A DNA stretch of 64,000 nucleotides, from assembly GCA_007922195.1 (NCBI GenBank), contig ML681990.1:34669733-34733732 (forward strand). Direction: 5' to 3'. The notes beneath the pieces were generated by a model, which ran no database searches, was not told where the DNA came from, and was given only the letters and a program-made list of their open reading frames with translations. Within the stretch, counting starts at the first letter, position 1. The number at the start of each line of letters is the position of its first letter. Of this stretch, positions 23,944 through 33,965 are shown piece by piece. Made by a program: the position numbers and the translations under genes. Source of the DNA: Podocnemis expansa (taxonomy: Eukaryota; Chordata; Testudines; Podocnemididae).

Positions 23944-24714
23944 CATAGAATCATAGAATCATAGAATCATTGGGTTGGAAGGGACCCCACGAGGTCATCT
24001 AGTCCAACCCCCTGCCAAAAAAAGCAGGACCACTCCCATTAGATCATCCCACTCAGGGTTTTGTCCAGCTGGGCCTTGAACACCTCCAGAGATGGAGATT
24101 CCACCACCTCCCTAGGCAGCTTATTCCAATGCTTCACCACTCGCCTAGTAAGGAAGTTTTTCCTAATATCCAGCCTGGACCGCCCCAGCTGTAACTTGAA
24201 GCCATTGCTTCTCGTTCTGCCCTCTGTTACTACCAAGAACAGTCGAGCTCCCTCCTCCTTGGAGCAACCCTTCAAGTAGTTGAAGGTTGCTATCAAATCC
24301 CCCCTCAGTCTTCTCTTCTGCAGGCTAAATAAGCCTAGTTCCTTCAGTCTTTCTTCATAGGGCTTGTGCTCCAGCCCTTTGATCATTTTGGTTGCCCTCC
24401 TCTGGACTCTCTCTAATTTGTCCATGTCCTTTTTGTAGTGGGGAGCCCAAAACTGGACACAGTATTCCAGCTGTGGCCTCACTAGTGCAGAATAGAGGGG
24501 AATGATCACATCCCTTGATCTGCTGGCAACACTTCTTCTGATGCAGCCCAGTGTGCCATTGGCCTTTTTGGCAGCAAGAGCACACTGCTGACTCATATCC
24601 AGCTTCCCATCCACCATGACTCCCAGGTCCTTTTCTCCAGTGCTGCTATTTAGCTGATCACTCCCCAGCCTGTAGCAGTACATGGGGTTTTTTCGTCCCA
24701 AGTGCATATATAAG
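23944..24714 (-). pseudogene. CR1 LINE, 3' part with RT C-terminal frame (5'-truncated)
   Basis: A 222-codon minus-strand frame (24039-24707) is open throughout. It starts inside the gene and contains '[20 protein letters not shown]', '[19 protein letters not shown]', '[17 protein letters not shown]', '[20 protein letters not shown]' and '[20 protein letters not shown]'. This is the classic C-terminal third of the CR1 ORF2 polymerase, downstream of the catalytic YADD box, which is missing. The 3' untranslated end follows to 'TCATAGAATCATAGAATCAT' (an ATTCTATG octamer repeat on the minus strand) at 23944-23970. The open frame suggests a fairly young copy. It is a 5'-truncated dead copy, the common product of CR1 insertion. 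Confidence 0.9.
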
Positions 24715-25975
24715 ATGCTATCAAATTTTCACATAGTTCATGAAGGTCTCTGACATAGGAAAGCATGGAATGGAGAGTGCTTGTCCTGTTCACTTGAAAC
24801 ATAAAAAGGCAATATGTGGGATGATGGTCCAAGGAATGGCCTTCCCTGAGGCACATTAGATAGCAGTTACGTGCATCTGACTTCAGGAAGATGGAGGGTA
24901 TGAAATAATATACTGCTTAGAGCAAGTCTTTTTCTCTGGGACTTAATGATCCAAGTCAGACATGACGCCCAGAAATGTATCACAGCAATTGCATACATTT
25001 AAACATTAAGGGAGAGAAAAAATAATTTACAAAGTTATTGAATACTGCTAAAAACTAAAGAATATCAACACAAAGAGACATGTAAAAAACAAAACAAAAA
25101 ACAAACCAAGATTCTAGGCCTGGAACATAAGTCTCTATTCTTACACTTAGCTGTCACAAAGAAAGAAATAAGATAGCTGGGAACTATGCAACTTTTATAA
25201 TCTTAGCTCTGATCAGTCAGTAATATAAGGGGCACACTGTTTTCTGCAATACTCCTGAAGTTCAGAGCCACATCCTCAAGTGGAACTAGGCACAGGCTAC
25301 TTCAGAAAAAAACAGACACTTCACCAGCCCTGCAGCCCTGTAATGAGGTGGAAGGGCTTAAATTCTCATCTCTGCCACACCCATCCACCCCAGCTGCCTG
25401 AGAAGGGGAGAAAGGCAGCAGAGTCAGCAGTGCCTCACAGTTGTAGGCTGATTAGGGCTCAGGAGAACCCACCTAATGAGGCAATAGAAACCAGATGACT
25501 CATGGCCAGGAGGGTAAAACACCCAGAACCTCAGGGCCAACCTTAAACTGTTGAGAAGGTAAACTTAGTACTGTAAATAATGAGAATATGAGTGTTGTAA
25601 ACCAAGTGAGGTATATGAGTCCTCTGTTACGAAGGGAGAGCTGGAGAGATTAGAAAATATTTCTGCACTAACCTTTGCTTTTAAATTGTCAATAGTCAGA
25701 TGACTGTATTTAATTGTTGATGATTGCTCTTGTTTTTTAAAAAAAATAAATGTTGTTAACTATTGTTTTAATATTCTTACTCTAAGCAAGTGCTATCTGA
25801 AGAATGACAAAGACTCAGTGCTGCCATGGTGGTGGTTGTGCTAACTTCAGGAAATACAAAAATTTTCTGTTGGACTGTTCCACCAACAGCACACCTGTTG
25901 TGATACATATATTTCACATAATCAACACCATCTAATACATATAAATTCATAAAGATGCATCTGTATCCATTTCCA
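24715..25975. other. Unannotated non-coding stretch
   Basis: A GC-richer patch at about 25270-25500 carries a 72-codon frame with no domain-like pattern and may be an unnamed repeat. Confidence 0.35.
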
Positions 25976-26232
25976 GTCCTTGGCAGAGTCGGATTTTGGT
26001 GTTCATAGGCCCTAGGCACTTTCACTCTGAAATGTACAAAAAGAGGGGTAAATGCCAATTGAATTACGTTGATTGATATGGTGCACTTTAAACTATTCTA
26101 ATGCTAAACATGGTTTTCCTGATTTTTTTCTGCTTTTCTAACTTTTTCCCTCCTTCGTAGACCCTAAAAATTTCATAGACCCTAGGCACTGTATCTACAG
26201 TGCCTAATGGGAAATCCGGCACTGGTCCTTGA
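25976..26232. mobile_element. Non-autonomous hAT element with target duplication
   Basis: The body 25984-26224 (241 bp) opens CAGAGTCGGATTTTGG. The reverse complement of its end is CAGTGCCGGATTTCCC. Target copies GTCCTTGG (25976-25983) and GTCCTTGA (26225-26232) agree at 7 of 8 positions. Inside, 'CATAGGCCCTAGGCACT' near the left and 'CATAGACCCTAGGCACT' near the right are direct repeats. Non-coding. Confidence 0.75.
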
Positions 26233-28004
26233 GCTGCCACAATTTAAGACAACATCTTATTACATAAGTGACCCTGATGGTCCTCAGATAAATCATTATT
26301 CAACAACTGCAGTTTTGCATTAAGGGTGCCTCTGACATAACACTGCCCCTTCCTAAGCTCAGCAAAAATACTTTAGGATGAGATGGTATGTTCTTAGTTT
26401 CTAGCATTCCTTTTACAATGAGTCACTTCTTTCATGGTCAGTTTAACTCAGCTTGAATTCTCTTTTTGGCCTTTTTAATAATGGTCAGAAAGAAAACAAG
26501 CATTTTCCATGGCTATGTTTGATTTCTGCATTTAAATACATGCTCTAACTGATCCTACAGAGCATCTTTCATTTATGCAAGTCCTCATTTTTTTCCATTT
26601 TCATTTGATTACAGAATATCTTGCATGCCACATCTGAAATTAATACTTTTTTTGCAAATTTCTGTGACACTTAAATATGCATTCATACTGACTATGATTC
26701 AGTGTGCTGAAGACATTTTAAAATATGCAAGCTAAAGCAGATCAGATATGAGTAATTTAAGTACTTCATTGACCTATGCTTTATTGATACGTATCTCAAA
26801 CTGCGCCATTTGTTTATACCTTCATGTTCCACTGTTATATACCGCAAAAATCTTAGTTCAAGGGGCTAACCACAGTCCTGAAGTACTGTTATGAAAACAT
26901 GTTTACAAAATGCCTGCACCTTTTAGAACTGAAGAAATTAATTATATTTTACTAACCATCTAACACATATAATTCATTTTGTGTGATCAGGACATGATCC
27001 AAAGACCATTTAGTCAACAGATCAGTGCCTAGCTGAGTAAAGTATCAAAAATCTAGGTTAATGATATATGGTTTCATCAGTAAATATCAATTTAACACAG
27101 AACTATATTAACATTATGGATTTAATCATACACAAGCAAAATCCATTTTGTTTTTATGGATTACAGTGGAGTGCATATGAAAGTTATATGTGAATGATTA
27201 TTGCAAATCCTGTTGTACTGAATACCAAATCATTGATAGCCTAGTTAAAATGTTTTCAGATTTAGTTTCTGTTAAATTGTAACAAAATCCCCTAAAATAG
27301 GTTGAAGCTTGTGGCCTATTTTCATCTCATTTCTGCTTCAATCACCTTGAACATCTATAATGTTACAGCATGTATTGTAAAACAATTGAACCTGGAAATT
27401 TAGCTACGTTAACCTGCTGTTCTGTGTGAATGTCAGTCTGCTTTTTATGTTTACAATTTTAAATAATTTAGTGTTACCCTCATTACAAAGTACATTCATG
27501 AAAAGTCAATTATACTTTGACAGCAAAGGGTAACTAAATGAACTCCAGAGTGACAACTCAAAAATGGAACATTCATTAAGATTTGAAGAACAGCCTACTG
27601 GACTATTTTCTAGCTCTTGAGTAAGTAGTTAATATTGCAAAACTTGCCTCTCAATATTTTGCACTAAAAAAATTAAAACCTGAATAAATAAAACCAAAAA
27701 TTATCCTCATCCTGAATGAAAGTTATTGCATACTTACGCTGGGTAAACAAATAAGTCTCTTGTTTAAAATATAGCTTAAATGACTAAGGGTGAAATAATT
27801 GGTTCTTTTTTATTTATTTTTCAATTCCTTTGCCAGTTAAGTTCCAGGGCTCATTTTTTCCTGGCAAGGTTTCTTCTCAGACTACACTTTCCTCTATATT
27901 AAATGAATAAATAATAATTTTAAAAAGCCCCCAAACCAAAAAAGGGTTTCTCTGCCTTCATTTTCTCCCTGCACTTATAGTTTTTTCTACACTTAAATGT
28001 GAGT
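26233..28004. other. Unannotated AT-rich stretch
   Basis: No repeat or gene recognised across 1.8 kb. Its plain look and AT-richness fit either neutral DNA or conserved non-coding sequence, which only a cross-species alignment could separate. Confidence 0.4.
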
Positions 28005-28155
28005 GAGTATTAGCCCTATTTTCAACATGGGAAACTAAACTACAAAGCAGTTAAATGCTTAAGGTCCAAAACCAAGTCAATGGCAGAGGTGCGCCCTTGA
28101 CTCAGGTCTCCTGACTCCCTTTGCAGTGTGCTGTCTGCTAGGCTACACTGTCTCC
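28005..28155 (-). repeat. CORE-SINE/MIR-like copy, arm 1 of an inverted pair
   Basis: It contains 'TCAACATGGGAAACTAAACT', 'AAGGTCCAAAACCAAGTC' and 'GACTCAGGTCTCCTGACTCC', a MIR-like order. Its reverse complement recurs at about 33797-33945 with roughly 9 differences over about 147 bases counted by eye. Strand is arbitrary, given relative to the other arm. The closeness is unusual for an ancient SINE, so this may be a younger lineage-specific SINE. Confidence 0.6.
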
Positions 28156-28340
28156 TCAACAAAAAGGATAAGGGATGCCTGTCACTAAACATTAAGTCCC
28201 TTCTATAAAACTAAATAAAAAATTATTCACTTAAAGCTAATTGGCAATGTGGTATAATCTTAAAATGTCTTTTAAAATTGTGCTCCTCCTTTCTTAGATT
28301 TTTATGCACTAGTATATACTGTTGCTATCAAGCCAGAAAA

Positions 28341-28532
28341 TGGTGGGTTACTCACCAGTAACCGTCCTTCTTCGAGATGGGCTGCTCGGATCCATGCAGT
28401 AATAGGTGTCTCCATGCCAGAGTGCCGGATTGGTCGAAAAAAACTTGTCCTAGCCTGTCAGGAGAGGGGAGGCAGCCTCCGCCCCTCATGCTACTCCATG
28501 GCTATATATATGGCTGCCTCCCAACCCCTCCT
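28341..28532 (-). repeat. DIRS A inverted terminal repeat, 3' end
   Basis: 'GGTGGGTTACTCACCAGTAA' opens the repeat. Inner parts 'CAGTAATAGGTGTCTCCATG', 'CTGTCAGGAGAGGGGAGGC' and 'GGCTATATATATGGCTGCC' match, in reverse complement, the 5' ITR at 33465-33640. Confidence 0.85.
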
Positions 28533-28569
28533 CAGTTCCTTAGAGTCACCAACTCCAGAAGCAGGGATG

Positions 28570-28767
28570 GAGGAGAGCAATGTTCCTTCTAATTACTTGT
28601 GGACTGTGTGAGCAATTTCTCTGTGTATGCAAAAACATTTCTTTGTGAGCACCAATATTAGCACTATTGAATTTTTTTGTGTGCACTTTAGTTTTTTGTG
28701 TGCGCAGCTTTCATGACCTCTGTGCGTGCGCACACACGCACAGCTTAGAGGGAACAGTGGAGGGGAG
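28570..28767. mobile_element. Non-autonomous hAT element nested in DIRS A, with target duplication
   Basis: The body 28578-28759 starts CAATGTTCCTTCTAATTAC. The reverse complement of its end reads CACTGTTCCCTCTAAGC. Flanking 8-mers are GAGGAGAG (28570-28577) and GAGGGGAG (28760-28767), 7 of 8 equal. In DIRS B the matching place (about 44961-44985) runs straight from GCAGGGATGG to GGGCCTGAATG with no insert, which gives an empty-site comparison. A 'GTGCGTGCGCACACACGC' stretch lies near its right end. Confidence 0.75.
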
Positions 28768-28774
28768 GGACCTG

Positions 28775-28870
28775 AATGGATCCGAGCAGCCCATCTTGAA
28801 GAAGGACGGTTACTGGTGAGTAACTCACCATTCTTCTTCAAGCGCTGCTAGGATGCATTCAGTAATAGGT
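28775..28870. repeat. DIRS A internal complementary region
   Basis: The left half 'GATCCGAGCAGCCCATCTTG' through 'GGACGGTTACTGGTGAGTAA' is the reverse complement of the outermost 3' ITR. The right half 'TTCTTCTTCAAGCGCTGCT' through 'CATTCAGTAATAGGTG' is the reverse complement of the outermost 5' ITR. In DIRS elements such a region bridges the two ends and is thought to template circularisation of the cDNA. Confidence 0.85.
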
Positions 28871-31396
28871 GACTACTAGCCATGCTGATGGATGGTGGGT
28901 GGAGTTGGTTCTTCCGCCTTCAGCACAGCAACATGCCCCATAAGGTAGATGCCCAGCAACAAGATCCTCGACAGAGTCAAGAGGTGAAAAGGCCTTGATT
29001 CGGCCAGAAGAGTCAAGAGCTGAGAACCAACCCAGGATGGGGCAGGACTGAACCCGCTGAGGCATATACACATAAGCAGGATGGAACAAGGTCACCATAA
29101 CTGGAGTAAAGGACACAACCTTAACATGGGGGTTGCGTTAGGTGTTCTGTATAGGTGGAAATACAGAGTATGATGGACAGAATATAGTGTCTGGTCATGG
29201 GTTTTGCCGTGTGGACTTGTGGGAGAATGTTGGATGCCAACAAGTGTAAATTTAGCCATATTTGCCATGTCTTGCATGAGAACGAAGAAAGGGTGGAGAT
29301 TAGTTCCTGAACTGATCACCTGAAGGCTTAGCTGGAGCCACGTGGTTATGAACTGATCTGGCAACTGCTAGGTACGAAGGCAGTTACAAGGGGGTGGGCA
29401 TACCCACTGTCCAGGTCATGACCAAACATAGCCATCTGGTCAGTGCAAGTGAGGATGAGGACACAGGGTTGTAAGTTGGGCTCAAGAACGACTGAGAAGA
29501 CCAAAGGACTTCACTAAACAGCAGCACGTGGAGTTCAAGCCGAGCAGAACGGAGGCCTACGGTATGCTAGCTATAAACCGGGTAGTGCGGGAGTGCACGT
29601 TTTCAGCTGAACAGGTACCAGGGACCGGGTTCTCGCAGGAGAGAGGCTCCGGGGTGTAAGAGTTACCAACAGCAAGGTGGCCTGAGGCAGTGTTAGTGAG
29701 TTGGTCCTTCTAGGGCCCACGGGAGCACGAGAACTCACAGGAAAAAGCCCACTGGGCCTATAATCTCGCAGGTTTTCGCATCGCAAGAGCCTTCATGAGT
29801 GTGTGAGGGAGGGAGAAGAAGGGTCGGGAATAGTGCCTGCTATCATTTGGTCACATCATCGAGGACCAAAAGATTCACAGAAGTGCCGTGTAAGCTCACG
29901 GTCTCAGCACCTACAGTACTTCCTGGAGGGATAGCGCTACCGCTCTGCCACGCCAGAGGTGCGAAGGACAAAACTCCTCAATACATGGATATCCAAAGAA
30001 CCCCGACGCCAAGGGAGGTTCCTTCCTATCAGCTAGGAAGTGAATCCATTACAGGGTGGCAACTACAACATCTCAAGGACACTCTGGGGTTAGAGAACCG
30101 AGTGAAGTATTCCCCCACGTGGGAAGCTGAAAGGCGAATTAAGGGAGCACAATCCCCAAATTCTTGGATATTGTAGGAAAAATAGGCTGTCTGTCTATCA
30201 CCCCAGTGAGCGGGCAGTGGGTGTGAATGGATCCTCAAGAATTGAAGAGGAACCGCAGTACTAACGGGCACCACCAACGCACATGGGGGTAACCCCGCAG
30301 TAGCACTGTAAGACTACGAGCAGACGTAATGAGACAGTCCCAAGAAAGCCATGGGCAGAAGCAAGGGAACGTGCCCTGTCAGGGTACAGGACCAAGAAGC
30401 AGAAGGAGTAGCTACAAGTCCCCTGGGAATAAAAACCCCTCTGTCTGCACATGGACACCTGCCCAGAAAGGCGGCTGGTGACATGGGGAGGTGTGTTGGT
30501 GGGAGAATGCCCAAAAGGGTGGACCTTTCGCAGTTTCCCTATGTGGAGATGTGACTAGGTGTCCTCTCCTGGGTTCCCTGTCTGGGGTTCGAAGGAGGTA
30601 CACCTGGCCTGTGTTTATAGGTGAGGGCATAAGAGAATTGGCCACTTTGATGGGGAGGCAGACTGAGGGTGAGGGTTCCTAGGGTGGAGGCCCTGGTCCT
30701 CACTAAATCACCACAAGGTGAGGGAGTGGAACCATAGTTCCCATAAGGAAGGGGAATGGTAGGGTGGGCTGTTCACCTTGGCCCCCTTCAGAGGTAAAGG
30801 TCCACTCTGGCTGTGTCCCATTCAGTGAGCAGGAAATATTCCTGTCAAATTGGGGTTGGGGTCGCAATGGGTGGTGCCCGCTGAACTGATGGTATGTGAC
30901 CGGAAGTATCCCCTCCCCTTCCCCAGACCCGGACTCAAGGAGGGCTACCTGAGGAAGGCATCAGGGCCACAGGCACAGTTCTGTTTGCGGGTAGGCTTCG
31001 AGTGCACACATCTTGGAGCCTCCACAGCAGGGCTGGGGCTACAATGAGACACGCCTCTTGTCCCCGGCAAGGTGTTGGCATGGGGAACGCGTGGTAGGGG
31101 GAATATCCGGGAAGGGTGGGATGTGAGGAGGGGAAAGAGGGGCGGTTTTCCATCTTCGGGGAAGCTGCTGCTTAAGGGGTGTGGGGAGGGGTAAACCACG
31201 GTATTGGGGTACTGTTGGTGTAGGCAGGGCATCATTATATTGTTGGGGCCTTGGTGCCCCCAATCCAAGGTCTGCTCGCACAGTAGTGGAAAGTAGGGGG
31301 AAAAACAAAAAAAGAGAGGTTGGGAATGGTTCCCACCAAATCTCCCTTCCCCTAGAGGGGAGAGTGGGTGTTGTGGCCATCTGCGGCGCTGACACT
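28871..31396 (-). other. DIRS A internal region of unknown content
   Basis: This is the place of RT, RNase H and recombinase in an autonomous DIRS. I looked on the minus strand for the LxDxKDAYFHI box, the LDDW box, the TDNTTA RNase H box and the ARRVSE, HSTRA recombinase boxes, and found none. Open frames are short (152, 146 and 77 codons), Pro/Ser-rich, and show no known domain. The DNA is GC-rich with many pyrimidine runs on the minus strand. It could be captured host or other-element sequence, or a fast-decayed remainder; I cannot tell. Confidence 0.5.
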
Positions 31397-33598
31397 CTAA
31401 CATCTCTGCGCCTGAGGATCAAAATGGGGTGGTGGCAAGTAGAGGACCCCTCCCTGAGAGAGGAAGGGCAAAGGCCCAACCTTCGCAGCAGATAAAGCAG
31501 GGAGGAAAAAAACTGCCCTGAGGTCCCTTTCTGGGAGAAGATGGGGAATTCGAGGGGAACTAAGTCGGGAGGGGGGGTCCAGGAGGGAGAAGGCCAAAGT
31601 ATTTGGCCTCTCCCTGAGCATCCCGGGCTGTGCCCACCACCGAGAGGGTTTCAGGGGGAAACAAGACATCCCCCTCGAAGGGCAGGTCAAGGACTGCCTG
31701 CTGTGCATTAGGAGGCGCTCTAGCCTCCCAGAGCCATGCCACCCTGTGGATGGTAACTGCCAAGGCCATGGTGCGAGTGGTGGTGTCCACCGCATCACGT
31801 GCCCAAAGGAGGAGGTCCTGTGAAATTAGGTTGCCTTCTTCCAGGAAGGCATCATACTCCTCCCTAGCCTCAGGTGGGAGCAGACTTCTAAATTTCCCGA
31901 GTGACTCCCAGACATCCAGCAAATATCTACTGGTTACAGCCTGGCTGTTTGCCACTCGTAGTTGGAAGGCTGATGAGGAGTAAACCTTACGGCCTAGCAG
32001 ATCTAGATCCCTGGTTACCCTGGAGGGTGGAAGGGGGTCCCGGGGGGGCTCCCCGGGCCCCACTGCCATCTGGACTACGTCCTTTGGGGGAACTGGGTGG
32101 CCAACAAAGGAGGGATAGCCCGACTCGGGCACCTGATACTTCACACTCGCCATATCTGAAACCAGGGGGATGGAACCTGGGCTCTGCCACTGGGAGCGTG
32201 CGAGGTCCCCTACGCTCGAGTGGGGCAGGACTGCTAACGGCACCATCGAGGTGAAGGCTGGCCCAAATAGGGTATCGGGAGGGAGACTCAAGGGCTCCAC
32301 CTCCATGCCTAAATGGGCCATAGCCCAGTGCAACAAATCAAAATGTGCTGATAGGTTTCCCATGTAAGACCCCGGTGCTGGGGAGAGAGCAGTACCGGGA
32401 GCTCGCCATGGTGGAGAGGGAGTTCCTTGGGAGGACCATTCTTGTGGCCTAAAGCGAAAAGGTGATGGGGCCAATGTGCAGCGCTGCGGCTGTTTGGAAC
32501 CCCTGGAAGGTCCTTCCTCTGGGTTGGAAGCAGGGAAGGGGGACCAAGATTCTCGGGCTGGTACTGGTGACGGCGGGGTGGTGCCAGCCCCCACTGGAGT
32601 GGAAGATGGGGGGCTGCATGATGAGGGTGAGCATCCTGGGTGGACCCAGGCCTTCGAGATGAAGGCCAGTTTGCCCCTTCTGGTTGGAAGTGGGGCAGGG
32701 AGTTTTGGGAGAAGCAGGAGGGCTCGTGCTGCCTCTACCACTTCCGGGGTGGATGGGACGAGGAGTGACTCCATTTGAGTCGGAGGCAAGTCCTCGCCAG
32801 GGGATGGAGGACTGCTTGGGCGGGAGGACTCCTGCTCCTGTGGCACCGGACTCTGTGGTGCTGAGGGTGAAATTGGCCTGTGCTGGGGTGAGCTCAGCAC
32901 CGGCAAGGCCAGACTGTGCCAGGCTGTCGGCGCCAGACATGATGTGACGTGGTGCCGGGCTAACTGAGGGCAACCTTGAGCGGCGCTGAGATGCCGGGGT
33001 CAGCACCGTGGTGGTGTGGCGGCGGCAGCGGCGGCTACTGGTGGTTCTGGTGCCACGTAGGCTCCGGTGCCAAGCTGGGTCTCGGTGCCAGGCATGAACC
33101 CGAAGCCTTGGGTGAAGGGTGCCGGGCCTCCTCCAAGGCTAGGGCGCAGCATTGCTCTTCCCTCTCCTTGACAGTTCTGGGTTTGAAGTAGAGACAGATG
33201 GAACAAGCCAAGACCATGTGGTCTTTGCCCAGGCACCTAAGGCACTTCCTGTGGGGGTTGTCCCGGGGGAAGGCCTTGCTGCACTCAGCGCAGAGTTTAA
33301 ACCTCAGCATCGTCGACGTGATGTTCTGGTCCAGTAGTGGGAACTCTTGTACTGGAATTAAATCCACAAAGAGATGCTCCCAGCTGGACAGTAAGCTGAA
33401 GAAAAAGGGACAGGCTGCTTGTGGTTCGCAAGGAGCGGACGTTCCAATTCCAACGCGCAAGGCAGAAGAAATGAAACTGAGGAGGAGTCGGGAGGCAGCT
33501 GTATATATAGCCACGGGGTGGTGTGAGGGGCGGAGGCCGCCTCCCCTCTCCTGACAGACTAGAACAAGTTTATTCCAACCAATCCAGCACAGAGACAC
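31397..33598 (-). pseudogene. DIRS A gag-like gene (ORF1), nearly intact
   Basis: The N-terminal piece (open to 33035; the likely start is the Met at about 33310) carries a Cys/His cluster: 'LCAECSKAFPRDNPH', 'KCLRCLGKDH', 'ACSICLYF' and 'RTVKERE'. After one frame break near 33000-33035, a 448-codon frame (32906-31560) continues with a Pro/Ser-rich stretch. It then has the conserved DIRS core: 'LDLLGRKVYSSSAFQLRVAN', 'FLEEG', 'DTTTRTMA' and 'LDLPFEGDVLFPPETL'. The tail shifts frame again after 31560 and ends near 31397. DIRS B has the same two blocks, so homology is clear. Gag of DIRS elements is thought to bind element RNA. The long open core in a decayed neighbourhood suggests a younger insertion than B. 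Confidence 0.75.
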
Positions 33599-33640
33599 CT
33601 ATTACTGAATACATCTGAGCAGCGCTCGAAGAAGAAGAAC
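33465..33640 (-). repeat. DIRS A inverted terminal repeat, 5' end
   Basis: This repeat mirrors the 3' ITR. 'CTCCTGACAG', 'CCAATCCAGCACAGAGACAC', 'CTATTACTGAATACATCTGA' and 'GCAGCGCTCGAAGAAGAAG' are the landmarks on the plus strand. The N-terminal gag-like frame is open through it but the likely start codon is inside. Confidence 0.8.
33500..33511 (-). promoter_or_regulatory. TATA-like box in DIRS A 5' ITR
   Basis: Minus-strand 'GCTATATATAC' sits in the ITR about 190 bases before the likely gag start. The same box occurs in the ITRs of DIRS B. Role inferred from position only. Confidence 0.3.
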
Positions 33641-33796
33641 CACAAGTGCCAGTTACAAACTCTGTGCTAGATAAAACCTATTGCACCTAAAGGGACTTAA
33701 GAAACTTTACATGATCTCGTCATTTATAACCTAGGGGACTTCATTAGATATAAGCAACTGCTCTCACAAACATCTAATGAATATGATCAGTATAGC

Positions 33797-33945
33797 CTAG
33801 CAGATAGCACACTGCAAAGGGAGTCAGGAGACCGGAGTTAAGGGTGCACCTATGCCATTGACTTGGTTTTGGACCTTAGGCATGTAACTGCTCTGTAGCT
33901 TAGTTTCCCATGTTGAAAATAGGGCTAATACTCACTCACATGAAA
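33797..33945 (+). repeat. CORE-SINE/MIR-like copy, arm 2 of an inverted pair
   Basis: This is the reverse complement of the copy at 28005-28155, with landmarks 'GGAGTCAGGAGACCGGAGTT', 'GACTTGGTTTTGGACCTTAG' and 'TAGTTTCCCATGTTGAAAAT'. The two arms lie about 5.6 kb apart and bracket DIRS A without being part of it. Similarity stops abruptly at both ends. Confidence 0.6.
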
Positions 33946-33965
33946 GAGATGTGAATTTGAAGGTT

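Larger units (their letters stand above)
28341..33640 (-). mobile_element. DIRS-type retrotransposon A (non-autonomous: gag-like gene, no RT or recombinase seen)
   Basis: The outer ends carry inverted repeats (28341-28532 and about 33465-33640). A region at 28775-28870 near the 3' end is complementary to both outer ends at once. This ITR plus internal-complementary-region plan is specific to DIRS elements. Order on the minus strand: 5' ITR, gag-like gene (33310 to about 31400), about 2.5 kb of unrecognised sequence, ICR, a nested hAT element, 3' ITR. No target duplication is visible, as expected because DIRS integrates with a tyrosine recombinase. The element differs from its GC-poor flanks in being GC-rich. 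Confidence 0.85.

Noticed and set aside
31560..32906. A 448-codon open frame as a host gene
   Set aside because: Its core motifs (LDLLGRKVYSS, LPFEG) match the DIRS gag in element B, and it sits between DIRS ITRs, so it belongs to the retroelement.
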